A stretch of DNA of 64,000 bases from Rugalucina vietnamica (taxonomy: Eukaryota > Mollusca > Bivalvia > Lucinida > Lucinidae), in NCBI GenBank assembly GCA_964017185.1, contig OZ024870.1, positions 61,358,812 through 61,422,811 of the forward strand. The letters run 5' to 3'. The notes beneath the pieces were generated by a model that was not told where the DNA came from, ran no database searches, and saw only the letters and a program-made list of their open reading frames with translations. Positions 1 to 13,115 of the stretch are shown here, in pieces; position 1 is the stretch's first letter; every line of letters begins with the position of its first letter. Position numbers and translations under genes: made by a program.

Positions 1-922
1 GCTGACCGATTTCCCAAATAGAGTAATAATTGTACATTTAAAATACACAAACAGCCCAAAAGAAATCAGCCCCACCAATTTAGAAGCTTTGGTAAGGGCA
101 AAATCGTTGTTTTTATTGCAATACTTTTTAATAGCATCCAATTTTAACTGCATTTAATTTAGATAGACTTCCTTGAACCTTTTTAGAGAGTCTCAAAGGA
201 AAATCATATGTCTAACTGTTAATCCTGGAACACAGTAGATGAAGGTGCAATTTACATAAAACTTCAATGTGTTAAATTTCTCAGATCTCACAAAAAATGG
301 AGTTTGCATGCACAGTAATGATCTATTATCAGTGTTAAGAATATTTTTCAACTCACATTGATAAATAGCTGAACATCCAATAGTTAATTCATTTTTAAAA
401 AAGCCAAATAATTTTAGTAAATCAGGCTTCTGTTTAAGTCTTTGGTGTAAGAATTCAAAATGGCTTTGTGTGTTACTTTCCCTCCAAAGTTCAGCTGGTT
501 ACCCTCTGCAGTTTCTTTCTTTCATAAAATTTACCCCAGTGATTGGAACCAGATAGTCTCAGATTACATGTTAATGCAATTTTCCCACACATTTATAATG
601 CTATAAATCTTTATTTGACATATTCTGGTTGTACTTTGAATTTTACAACTAAACATTTTCAGAACCGGAATCTCCTCGATATTAATTGAAGTGGCTAAGT
701 CAAATTTCCAGTTGTACTTTTTTCTTATTGCTTGGCGCGACAGCATCAAGCAATTGAAACGGAACGAGGATTTCTCCTCAATCTGAGGGGTTTTTCCTTC
801 AATCTGTGGGGTTTCCCTTTGACATCCAGGGGCCTGGTTCCAGTCGCAATGTTTTGCTACACTTCTTGTATAATAAAGCAATTGAAGACGGAAACCAGAC
901 TTGCTCTCCGCCATTTTTAGCT
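1..922. other. AT-rich intergenic DNA, no gene seen
   Basis: I see no coding exon, RNA gene or clear repeat boundary here. Short open frames are present but have no recognisable domain or splice context. Confidence 0.5.
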
Positions 923-2454
923 CACCTGAGCCGTCAGGCTCACAAGGTGAGCTTATAGTATACCCATGCTCCGTCGTCCGTCCGTCCGTCCGTCGTCCGT
1001 CCGTCGTCCGTCCGTCGTCCACCATTTTCAAAGATCTTCTCCTCTGAAACCGCTTGGCCAATCAAAGCCAAATTTTACATGAAGCATCTATGGGAAGGGG
1101 GAACCAATGTATATATAAATAATCCAGGTCACATGACCAAGATGGCCGCCATGCCCATATATGGTAAAAACCCTTCAAAAATCTTCTTCTCCGGAACCAC
1201 TGGACCGATTTCAACCAAACTTGGCATGAAGCATTAATGGCTCAAGCACTACAATATGTATATAAATCATGACCCTATGATGATCTTGACCTATTTTACG
1301 GCAAGGTCAACATAGGTCGCGAATGCATTTGAATGGGAAAAATTGTTAAATTGTCATTTAAAGGAAAAATCTTGCAGAAAATGAGCAGTAGGACTGAATA
1401 TTAATGATTCTGAAAAAAATTGGGCACCAGGGGCTCATCCGCCCCCACCCCGGGGCAATATACATGTATATCTCCATAATATTCAAACATCTTCTCCTCT
1501 GAAACCGCTTGGCTAATCAAAGCGAAATTTTATGTGAAGCATCAATAGGAAGGGGTAACAAATATGTATATAAAAAATCCAGGTCACATGACCAAGATGG
1601 CCGCCATGCCCATATATGGTAAAAACAGTTCAAAAATCTTCTTCTCCGGAACCGGTTGACCGATTTCAACGAAACTTGGCACGAAGCATCGATGGCTCAA
1701 GCACTACAATGTATATATAAATCATGACCCTGTGGTGACCTTGACCTATTTTACGGGAAGGTCAACATAGGTCACCAATGCATTCGAATGGGGAAAACTT
1801 TTAAAATGTCATTTAAAGTGAAAGTCTTGCAGGAAATGGGCAGTAGGACTGGATATTAATGATTCTGAAAAAAATTGGACCCCAGGGGCTCATGTGCCCC
1901 CACCCCAGGGCAATATACATGTATATTTCCATAATATTCAAACGTCTTCTCCTCTGAAACCGCTTGGCCAAACAAAGCCAAATTTTAAGTGAAGCATCTA
2001 TAGAATGGGGGAATCAATGTGTATATAAATAATCTAGGTCACATGACCAAGATGGCCGCCATGCCCATATATGGTAAAAACCCATCAAAAATCATCTTCT
2101 CTGAAACCAATAGACTGATTTCAAGGAAACTTGGCGTGAGGCATCGATGGCTAAAGTACTCCAATGTATATATAAATCATGACCCTGTGATGACCTTGAC
2201 CAAGTTTATGGCAAGGTCAACATGGGTTGCCTGTGCATCTGAATTGGGAAAACTGTTAAAATGTCATTTGAAGGAAAAAGCCAACAGGAAATTGGCAAAT
2301 GGACAGAATATTGAAGATTCTGAAAAAAAGAAAATGGCCCAAGGGCTTATCTGCCCCTGCAATGGAGTTAAATACCATAATATTCAAACATGTTTATTGG
2401 TATATGCAGCTGATCTCAGGTGAGCGTTTACAGGACCATTGGTCCTCTGGTTAT
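923..2454 (+). repeat. AGCTCACCTGAGC-type tandem-unit mobile repeat
   Basis: The element opens with AGCTCACCTGAGCC, followed by a (GTCC)n-like microsatellite at about 976-1020. It then carries three diverged direct units of about 450 bp; the phrase CTTCTCCTCTGAAACCGCTT recurs near 1036, 1491 and 1945. It closes with TCAGGTGAGCG and a small hairpin (AGGACCA/TGGTCCT near 2432-2447). A second copy of the family lies inverted at about 28991-32734. Terminal hairpin and absence of an obvious target duplication would fit a non-autonomous rolling-circle (Helentron-like) element, but that class is inference. The open frame at 2019-2423 is repeat sequence, not a gene. Confidence 0.75.
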
Positions 2455-3439
2455 TAGGACTTGTGGGAAGAATGACGTACTTTGATCTAACGTTAAACAT
2501 TTAGGTGGCGTTCTGGACGGATAATGCTAAAACCCGGAACTTTGTCCTAGGTCCGACCAAGTACGAAAGCTTGAAATTCACCGTAGCGAGGAAGTGTTCA
2601 TGAACGATGCTCATGAACGATGCCTACGAAACCTACGAAAAACCACCCAGACAAATATACAGACTAGCCAAGCGTTCCTTTTAACAAGGAAAATTTATTT
2701 TACAGTTGTAATATTTTCTAACTGGAATTATTTTCTTTTTTTCAGATTTTTCTAGCTGTAATTTATTTTTATTCCGTCTACTTTCTAATTGTAAAAGAAG
2801 ATTCCGTCTCTATTCCGTTTGTTTTACAACTGTAATCCATCTCTGAATTTCGTACGGGATTATTCTAAAATGTCAGCAAGGGAAGTAACTAGTTCTGAAA
2901 AACTCTAAATTGGTTATTTGTCATTTAAAATGCTCCAAACCAAAACAGAATTGTATGCATAACTGAGCGCCAGGCTCTTAAAAATTTTCCACAGATTTGC
3001 TTGATTTTCATTTTTATGTTGTATATATACGAAATGAATCCGTTCTGCTCCAGGACTACAGATTTGCTTGATTTTCAATTTTAATGTGTTTGGATTACCT
3101 CCCTTGGGCATGCAATATTCCTATTCAAAATAATTTTTGAGCATAATTATTTAATTAGTGAACCGATTTTCAAAACTTTTGTGGAACTTTTTACAACTTT
3201 TGGGTTGCAAAATGATGACATGGTCATGTTTTTCTTGTGGTGTAACCCGTGTTTTAGAAAAGTGAGATTTTGAAAGATGCAGTTTCTGAATTATGGTGTA
3301 CAGACAGTAGTAGGACTTCATTGTGATGGCAGTGTGTAGATGTAGATAGATGTACTCTCTCTCATTTAAGCAGATTCATACTTCAGCAACATACTAAGTT
3401 TTTTTAAGGCAGTTGTTAGAGATACTGCCCCTTATGATC
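2455..3439. other. No gene seen
   Basis: AT-rich sequence. A 19-bp word (CAGATTTGCTTGATTTTCA) occurs twice, near 2993 and 3058. Nothing coding is recognised. Confidence 0.45.
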
Positions 3440-3447
3440 TCTAGTCA

Positions 3448-4806
3448 ATACACACAGGCACTTGCACTTGCACTTCTTGTAGCATAAAACTTGTAGCAAA
3501 CTCTATATGGAATCTGCACCAATGTGGCATACGCGGGCAAGTGCTGAACTGGGTCAGAGCTTTCCTTGGGAGCAGGTCCCAGTGGGTAGTCAACTAGTCA
3601 TTGATGGTGAGGAATCAGAATCGGTACCAATTACATCAGGTGTACCCCAGGGCTCAGTCCTGGGACCTATTCTGTTCCTCATCTATATTAATGATCTGCC
3701 TGATGAGGTCTGTTCCCAGGTGCATCTGTTTGCCAATGATACAGCCCTGTATCTCACCATAGAAAGTGAAGATGACAGTTCAGCACTTCAAAATGACCTG
3801 GACAACCTTTCGAAGTGGGAAACCAGATGGTACATGGTATTCAACCCCACGAAATTTCAGGTTGTACATGTGACAGGCTCCAAAATCCCCATTAAAAAGA
3901 CTATGTACTGCACGGGCAGGACGAGGTATTGGAGTCTGTCTTGTGTGCAAAATATCTTGTGGTTGATACTAGTATATCCAGTTCCATCTGATTGTCAGTA
4001 GCGCAAATCACACACGAAACTTTGTGAGGCGTAACATAAGAAACAAGATACCAAAAGTGTGTGAAATGGCCTATAACTCCCAAGTGCGACCACAGCTTGA
4101 AGACGCCTCAGCTGTCTGGGACCCAAACCGGACAGTTAGAAATTTTTATCAAAGGGCAAGTGTAACTCAGATTGTCCTAAACCTTGGGTGGTGCACATTG
4201 GAGTAAAGAAGGGCTGATGCCCGTCTTTGTTTGTTTTATAAGGTTGTCTATGGATTAGTAGCCATATTCCTCCCTGATTATATACAGTATTATATACAGT
4301 ACAGCAATAGAGTCTCTAGGTACTGCCATTCCATGACTTTTAGGCAGGTCTCCACTTAGACTGACTACTACAAATAAATACTCTTTCTTCCCCTGGCTAT
4401 AGTCCAATTGAATGCCCTTTCACAATCTGTTCCATGCTCGCAGAGCCTTGAGGTCTTCAAGACCGCAGTCTGCAAGCTGCAGCATTCTTGCCCTTAGATC
4501 CTTACAGGGACAGTAGATTGTATTATAGATCACTGATCCTTTCTTGTCTGTTTTTATCTGATTTTAACCTATCATCTGTTTTTTACCCTCCACTTAAATG
4601 CTTTTAATTCTTCCTTTACCTTTTCCCTTTTCTCTCTGATACTAACAGACGATGTGCTAACCTGCCTAAAATGTCCATGAGGGCGTGTGGCAGTACATAA
4701 TGTATATAGAGATAGATAGATAAACATATACCCCCACCGTTTCTATGTTATAAATAGAAAGGGTAGGGATACACTACAAGTGCTACAAGTGCCTGTGTCA
4801 ACATAG
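3448..4806. repeat. Inverted flanking words around the LINE fragment
   Basis: CACAGGCACTTGCACTTGCA-like sequence near 3453 is mirrored by CTACAAGTGCCTGTGTCAA near 4781-4801. The arms are about 25-30 bp and bracket the reverse transcriptase remnant. Confidence 0.4.
3507..4494 (+). pseudogene. Non-LTR retrotransposon reverse transcriptase, degraded fragment
   Basis: The first reading segment (about 3570-3880) carries the reverse transcriptase hallmark GVPQGSVLGPILFLIYINDL, then FANDTALYL where an active enzyme has F(A/V)DD; the second catalytic aspartate is replaced by Asn. A frame change follows. A second segment (4040-4206) reads AYNSQVRPQLEDASAVWDP, typical of the region after the polymerase domain in CR1/Jockey-like LINEs. 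Further frames to about 4494 continue this similarity with stops. This is a 5'-truncated, inactive LINE copy. Family assignment beyond CR1/Jockey-like is not possible by eye. Confidence 0.85.
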
Positions 4807-4859
4807 GCTAAAAGATACATGCTTATATCTCTAGCCAATACAGGCTAAAGATACAGATC

Positions 4860-5020
4860 TGTATGATTAGCATTTCCTACGAGGCGGTTCTAGCGTGTAC
4901 CCACAATCTATGTTTTGAGCAAAAATAAGAAAAATGTCAAAATTTTTCTTTTGAAAATTTTCAATTTTTTCACCTGAAAAAATTCTCTGTATATTGCATG
5001 GGCAAGTTTTTGTAATGTTT
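4860..5020 (-). repeat. Hairpin MITE family D, partial copy
   Basis: One half of a family whose full copies have termini like ACGAAAACTTGCCCATG and a central palindrome around CGAGGCGGTTCTAACG and ACCCACAATCTATGTTTTGA. This copy keeps GAGGCGGTTCTAGCGTGTAC through TGCATGGGCAAGTTTT. Confidence 0.65.
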
Positions 5021-5134
5021 GATTTTGAAAACATATTGTGGCTATTTATCAATTTGGTTTTATGCACAAGAGATTCTCAGGAAGTGTGCAGAAAGAAAAT
5101 GATGCAGTGTCATGACAGAACAGGGTTTTTATTT

Positions 5135-5369
5135 GAGCCTTCGCATGAGAAATTCAACAACCTTTGTTTCCGACCAGGTCCGACACAAACTGGCCTGTAT
5201 AGTCAAAGAAGTAGGCTAGAGGCTTGAAATTTTGTATTTAAGAAGAAGAGGGATTGTACTTTCTGTGTAGCGAAAACAAAGGCGCTGATCAGCTTCGCAG
5301 TTGCTGCGAAGCTGATCTGCGCCTTTGTTTTCGCATATGCAGATTGTTGCTTTTCATATGCAGCGGCTC
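5135..5369 (+). mobile_element. GAGCC-family hairpin MITE, copy 1
   Basis: Termini GAGCC and GGCTC, flanked by ATTT on both sides (4-bp target duplication). A long central palindrome surrounds GCGAAAACAAAGGCGCTGAT. It ends 44 bp before the Ro60 start codon. Confidence 0.85.
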
Positions 5370-5413
5370 ATTTTTGTTTGCAGATAGAGAGTTAATTCCC
5401 CTACAGTGTTGCC

Positions 5414-8400
5414 ATGGCACACAGAAACCTACTAACAGATGAGGAGCAGCTGGATCGATTCCTCAAGACTGGCACCCAGGGGACTTTCTTCCTGCCTGGC
5501 AAAAACAAGGCATGGCAAAGACGCAATATTCTCACCATTATGATAGATGGTGGTAGAGGAAAAGAGGCTGTGGAAGCGCTAGTGAGAGTGAATCGTGAAA
5601 AAACATACTTAAAAAAAGAACCGATTCTGTTCTTCCTAGCGGAAGCTGCAGTCAGTACTGATATAGAGACCAAAAAGGCAGCATATGCTAGCGTAAATGA
5701 AGTCTGTGCCACACCAGAGGACCTGTTCATATTTTTCAAACATATCAAAGTTCTAAGTCAGCTCACAAAGGGCTGGGGTAGGGGACTTCGTAGAGCTGTG
5801 TGTACCTGGTATAACTCAAAAGATCCAATGGTTTTAGCAGAACTTGTAACACGATACAATAATGTTGACAAATGGAGTCACCAGGATGCATTTAGAATGA
5901 GCCACATCAAACCAGTCAATGAAAGTAAGTTTGTAAAAATTAGAGCCGCCTCATGGGAAAACCAACAATGTGGTTTCCGAACAGGTCCGACACAAATCGA
6001 GCTGTACAAGCACAGAATATGGCTAGAGGCTGGAAATTTTGGATTTAGAAAGTAGAAGAATTGTACTATCCGTGTAGCGAAAACAAAGGCGCTGATCAGC
6101 TTCGCAGTTACTGCGAATCTGATCGGCGCCTTTGGTTTCGCCTATGCAGATTGTTGGTTTTCCCATGTGGTGGCTCAAATATTTCCATCGAGTTGAAATA
6201 AAAGCACTTGCATTGGTGCAGTTTTAAGATTTATCTGAAAAACTGTGTGTAGTGAAACATTGCCCCAAATAATGCAAAGTTTTCTTTCATCTTTCATAGA
6301 AATATAAGCACTTGCATTGGTGTTTTTAGATTTATCTAAAAAAACTGAAGCTCATGTGTAGTGAAACATTGCCCCAAACAATGCAGATCTTTCTTTAATC
6401 AAGCCTGTCTGACAGGAATTATTATAATGTATAGAATTTGTTGTGTGTACTCCAGTTTGCCCTATTTACATAATTAATGGTAGGAGATAGTCATTACGTA
6501 CATGTACATTTCCAGATTTGGACTGTGAAATGTAAGAATGACATAGTTTAGTATTACACACATTCCCTAGACAGGGTATCTTATTTCATATTGGGAGAGC
6601 GCTGTGGCGAAGTGGTAGAGCATCGTACTCTGAATCTAGAGGTCCCCAGTTCGATTCCTACCGATGGCACAGTGTTGTGTCCTTCATGCAGCATGGCACA
6701 TTGGCTCCCTGAGTACTGGTTACAACCCAGGAAGCGTTGGCTCTGTCCCGACATGCTTGAACAATTATTGACTGGGTTGTTAAAACCTCAGTACAAACAA
6801 ACAAAATTTTATATTTTTCATCAATGCTCCACATTTGTATTTTCTTTGGAAAGCTTTGGGGTTCAAACTTTTTATGTTTGCACTTTATTTCCATTCCTTT
6901 CAGGTATCAATTTCATTGTCAAAGTAATGACAAAAGGTTTCGAGGAAGCAAAGAAATCCAATGAAAATCCTTCACCTGAGCTGAAGCCTCTGATTGGCTA
7001 CTTCATGGCTGTTGAGTTAGTCAAACATACAACAGATGGGGTGACGGCAGCAAGGTTGATAGAACAGCATAGTCTCAAAATGGAACACATCCCTTCAACT
7101 CTGCTCACTTCCAAGGAGGTAACAATGTGTTTTAGCTCTTTTATGAAAGAGCCTGTGCGTGAGAAAAACAACAATTTGGGTTCCGACCAGGTCCGATGCA
7201 AACCGGGTACAGTCACAGAAATTGGCTAGAGGCTGGAAATTTTGGATATAGAAAGTAGAGGAATTGTACTATCCGTGTAGGGAAAACAAGGGCGCTGATC
7301 AGCTTCGCAGTTACTGCGAAGCTGATCTGTGCCTTTGTTTTCGCCTATGCAGATCGTTGTTTTTCCCATGCGGCGGCTCAAAAATGTAATGACGTGACAC
7401 GCGATGTTCGTACAAATTTGTGTAACAGGACGTTCACGTTCCGTTTGATTTATTTTGTGCTGAGCGATGCATGTAGGCGTCAGATTATTTGATTGTGCAC
7501 TGCCATGTTTGTATTTTCGAGAGTTTTAATATTTCTTCTTTTTTCAAGTGATCCTCTTAAACTATTTTTTTTCTTTCTCCACTGCGCAGTTCTGTTTTAA
7601 GAAGCTGATATGTGTGTTCCAATAAAAGTATGGTATCATGGCGTTCTGTGACGTGTACACATTAATTAACATGCTTTTACGTGAAGTGTGACAAAAATTC
7701 AGCCTTGATAAATAATTGATAAAAATAGCATTATTTGTTGCACGTCAATGGAAATAATATGATTTTAAAACTTAGATCATGAGCATTTTAGTAATAGTAT
7801 AGTATGTCTTGTTTTCTTGCATTAAATTTTCTTTATCTTACAATAAGGAAGATAACCCTTTCGAAAACAACGCAAAAATCGCATGTGTGACATTTTTTCA
7901 GCCAAAAGTAAAGATTTATAAGAGTTAACTTTTCAAAGTTTTATAAATATTTCTGCATACATTTCAATCAGCTGATTATGAGCATTTATTTGGTATAAAA
8001 TAGTCTTACTCGTTAAATTTGTGTAATAATCATTTATTTTATTGTAAACTGCACCCTTGATTTTCCCCAAAGCGTGACACTTTTGGTACCGACAGTTTTT
8101 TAACTGCCAAAAATGGAAATGCGGTCCGAAGTTAACTAAAATTATATCAGTGATATCTACATGTATTGTCATTATCCCACCTTATTTTGATGGGAATTGG
8201 TTAAAAAACTTCGGAGATATACGTTTTCAAACCTTTTTAGCAATGCGCTTTTGTTACGCGTGACACGCTGTTTTGGCATATAAAATGCATTTTATTTGTA
8301 TCTTGTTATAATTTGCGCGATAAAAAAACATGCATGATTGTTGTTATGCCATTGTCCATGCGAAGCGGATTATTTTGATATATAAAACATAGAAATTGGG

Positions 8401-11400
8401 CCGAAACTGAGTTTGTTATTGCGTTTTTACTGATACAGCAAGCATTATTTTAAAATTTGTACGAACTTTGCGCGTCACGTCAATGTTGCTGCTTTTAGAG
8501 TACAAAGTTAAAGTACTTCTTAATTGCCTTCCGTATATACGGGCAGTGCTAGGAGCACTATATAACTTGCTCAAAAGTGAGTTTTTCACAATAAAAATTG
8601 TGAGAAACAGTATGAGGATAAGAAATACAGTCTATTGCAAAGTGCAATCATATAATTTTCAAAAAAAAATAAATTGTGCACTTCTCCCAAAAATTGTTCC
8701 CATTTTTATGTGAATGAGAATTGTGAAAATGGACACTGTGGTACATTTTAAGACAAAATAGATATATTTCCAAGATATAATGCTATTACATAGACTAATA
8801 TAGACTAGATAAGTCAGCAGGTTCTGATATAGAAAAAATGTATGGTTCAATAATGGATTATGTAAAATTGACGTTAATGATAAATTCGATGATAAATTGT
8901 TAATGTACATTTTCTTTGTGAGTAAATATGACACTGTCATAGAAGACTTTTGAACATATGGTAAAGATTCTTGACCCTTTCTATAGGGAGACCTTGAAGA
9001 AACTTATGTTATAGATGTAGATTTTCAGCCTAACACATTTGAATTTGTTTGACCTAACCTGTACAGGATTAGAACATTTAGATTTAGGGATTTATACAGT
9101 CTTTGTAGTGCAAACAAAGGTCACATAAAAAGTAGGGCTTTCTCTCGACACAGCTGAGCTCTTTCGATTGAAGTAAAATAAATAATATTTGAGCCGCCGC
9201 ATCAGAAAACCAACAATTTGCATATGCGAAAACAAAGACGCAGATCTGCACAGCTGATCTGCGCCTTTGCTTTCGCTACATGGATATCTAAACTTATACA
9301 TGTATCTAAACTTTCAAGCTTCTAGCTTGCTTCTGTGACTGTACATGCTGGTTTGTGTCAGACCTGGTAGGAAACCTGAATTGTTGGTTTTCTCATGTGA
9401 AGGCTCATTTAATATACTTTGAATACCGTTAAGTTGATGAAATTTTTTTTTGCTTAATAGGTATGGAACACCATCTTGTCAACTATGTCTCTATCAGAAA
9501 CACTAGAACAATTGCCGTCCCTGGCCCGGCGGACCTTCCTGAGTGTCCCTGTGAAAGGTAGCGTCACTGACGAGGTTCTCAAAATGCTACAGGATAGAAT
9601 CCTGGAGAGGGTCAGAAGTACAGAATGTATAGAGACAGAAAAGTAAGTGGTGTACACATATCACCATGCAGAGGTTTAGGTTTGGTTTAAACATATTTAT
9701 TCAGTATAGATTAACAATATCATATAGATACAATACAAAATACACAAGAAGCCAATTGGCTTATATGAATCTGTCTCCCAAGTTTAGGTTTAGTGCTGAA
9801 GGTAAGTACATGTACAGTATGTTGATAATCACATTAAATAAATGTACTGTACATGTATGTGTACATTTCTGACCACAGATTTTTGACCGGGTCCGACACA
9901 AACTGACTTGCACAGTCACAGAAGAAGGCTAGAAGGTTTAAAATTTTGATTTAAGAAGATCAAGGGATAGTACTATCATTGTGTGGCAAAAACAAAGGTG
10001 CTGATTAGCTTTGCAGTTACTACACAGGCAGCACAGCTGATCTGTGTCTTTGTTTTTGCATAAGCTGATTCCGCTCATACAAGCTGTTCCAATTACCATC
10101 AGTTCTATCGTTTATCACTATTTGGGCCGCGACGCGAGAAAACTGGTCTTCGGGGTTTCTGACCAGGTCTGACACAAACCGGACTGTTCAGCTACAGAAC
10201 ATGGCTAGAAGCCTTAAATTTTGGATTTAGGAAGAAGAGGAATTGTACTACCCTTGTAGCAAAAAACAAAGGCGCTGATCAGCTGTGTAGTTACTGCACA
10301 GCTGATCTGTGCCTTTGTTTTCACATAGGCGAAAATCCGGTTTTCTCATGACGCGGCTCATTTCATACAGGATCAGCCCATTTGTGATCTACGAGGCTAT
10401 ACGTTCCTACATGTGTGTGTTTGAGGACAAGAAACACCACGGTAAGAAGAAGGACCAAGCTAGTCAGACTGTCCCCGTAGAGGGTCAGAAAGGAGGGAAG
10501 AGAGAACTGTTAAACGAGGCTGCTGGAGGGGAACCTAGCAAAAAGAAGAAGAAGAAAAAGAAAAGGAAGGTTAGTTTTACCAGCAATGTTGTTAAACATT
10601 TGAGCCACCTCATGGGAAAACCAACAATCTGCATAGGCGAAAACAAAGGCGCAGATCAGCTTCGCAGTAACTGCGAAGCTGATCAGCGCCTTTGTTTTCG
10701 CTACTCGGATACTACAATTCCTCCTCTACTTAACTCCAAAATCTCAAGCTTCTAGCCTGCTTCTGTAGCTGTACAGGCCGGTTTGTGTCGGACCTGTTCG
10801 GAAACCACATTGTTGGTTGCTCCACGAGGTGGCTCATTTATTGATATATAATGTTTTCAGAGCTCCTTAATTTATAGGATTAGAATTTAAAGTATGGTCT
10901 CTCCAAATGATGCAGAATAGTGAAAGGGGTACCCGGTGGCTGAGTGGTTAAGGTTGTTGATTTCATGACTGCTCTTAACCATTCGATCATCTCACCACTG
11001 TGTCCAGTGTGGGTTCAAGCTCCACACAGGGTGCATGCGAGAAGCAAAGTTTTGCTTGCGGGTGTGTTCCCTGTGTTTAGGCTGATACTATGTTTCCTGT
11101 TAACTGAGAACATCTATATGAGCCATCAACAATTTGTGTTTCCCACCAGGTCAGACACAAACTGGCCTGTAGAAGCACAGAAGATGGCTAGAGGCAGGAA
11201 ATTTTGGATTTAGAAAAAAGAGAAATTGTACTATCCGTGTAGCGAAAACAAAGGCACTGATCAGCTTAGCAGTTACTGCGAAGCTGATCTGCGCCCTAGT
11301 TTTCGCCTATACAAAGTGTTGGTTTTGTCATGCGAAGGCTCAAATGTATTTCACAACAGTTATCCAGAGACAAAATCAGAGCTACTGTGAACAACTAACA

Positions 11401-13016
11401 TGGATGAAATCAGTGTATGACTGTACTTTTCAAATTCCTGTCAGAAAACAACTTTCCACTTGAGCGGCTGCATAAGAAAACCAACAATGTGCATTTGCGA
11501 AAACAAAGACGCAGATCAGCTTCGCGGTAACTGCGAAGCTGATCAGCGCCTTTGTTTTCGCTACACGGATAGTACACTTCCTCTTCTGCTTAAATCCAAA
11601 ATTTCAAGCTTCTAGCCTGCTTCTGTGACTGTACAGCCTGATTTGTGTCGGACCTGTTGGGAAACAACGTTGGTTTTCCCACGATAAGGCTCAATTATTG
11701 TCGTATATTGGACTTGGGAAGTTACACATTGTTTTTTTAACAGGGTAAAGATGGAGAACACCAACAACATCACCAGCAACAGGAGGACGATCATCTCACT
11801 AAAAACATTGGTCTTTGGCCAAACCCTAAAGTTGTGCAGAACAATCCTGAATTGTGGGACTCGCTACTAGGGGCTTTCAAACATGCATTAGAGGTAAATA
11901 ACAAATAAAGAAAGAGGCTTTCATAACGCCAATACATAGGAACGACAAAGTGCTGGATCTGCCTTGGTCAGTTACAGTCAAAGTTCGATTATTCGAAACG
12001 CAAGGGACCTCATAAAATCTTTTAAATGATCGAAAGTTCAAACTTTCGAGAATCACAAAAAATGGGATATGTTCGGTCATTTTCATTCAGACAATTGTAT
12101 GGCCAGACTTGGCAGCTTCAATACATCATTTTTAGGGTATATATGGAAATCTTTGCCCATGGAATGAAGAAAATGTGTTTATGCAGCTTCAATACATCAT
12201 TTTTAGGGTATATATGGAAATCTTTGCCCATGGAATGAAGAAAATGTGTTTATAAGAGGTTTATCTTACGACCAACAGATTAAAGGAATGGATTCGGAAC
12301 CGCATAAGACGCCGTATGTATACGTAAAATACCATCATAAATTCATTCCTGGTACAAGAGAATGCATATCGGGTTTGTTACGCAAAATATTCGTATTCAA
12401 AGTTGGGTTTTTCCTGCATCTGAGTGAATCGCCATCTTTATCCGGTATGGTTACCGGTTTATCGATAATTACACGGTGAACGCGGTAACCAGTATAAAGC
12501 TGTGACGTCACTCACTCACTTTCTCTTTAAGCCGCTCATTTCAATTGCAAGACGTTCAAATATTCTCGCGATAATTTCGTTGTTTTATTTTGTATTTGTG
12601 GATATTTTCTACGTTTAACTTGACAGAAGGGTTTATGTGATAATACTGGAGAATAATTTTTACCGAAGATGCCTCAGTGCCAGGCGATTAACTGTAAAAA
12701 CAAGCCACAGAAATAAGGTAAAAGTTTTTTCCACATACCTGTCTTCGGCTTTTCGCTTCCACCAAAGCGATAAAAAATCGTAGGTGTAGACATTTTCATT
12801 AATTCTTATTAATAATCCAGTTTGAACGGAATGGAATTACTGTTACATGTATCTACGCACGGTAGTTTTTATTCCGAATTTTGGCATTTCACATACAATT
12901 CGTCAAAGAATCGCGCACAATAGAAAAAGAATAGGAATTCGCAAGTTTTTCATCCATTTTATTCCAAAACGGAATCGGTACACACTCGAGGGGTAATCTC
13001 ACTTTTTTTTTTTTTT

Positions 13017-13050
<34 letters not shown>

Positions 13051-13065
13051 TTTTTACATAATTTG

Positions 13066-13115
<50 letters not shown>

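Noticed and set aside
976..1020. GTCC microsatellites (also near 21900 and 32650) as independent features or CRISPR-like arrays
   Set aside because: Each is a fixed internal part of a dispersed element; there are no spacers and this is eukaryotic DNA.
6597..6672. tRNA gene candidate (A and B boxes)
   Set aside because: The acceptor stem does not close and a SINE body with tail follows. Same for the heads at 10935, 26540-26599 and 38962.
10611..10740. Conserved-looking peptide [20 protein letters not shown] found in many frames across the window
   Set aside because: It is the translation of the GAGCC MITE palindrome, appearing in every copy and on both strands; not a protein family.
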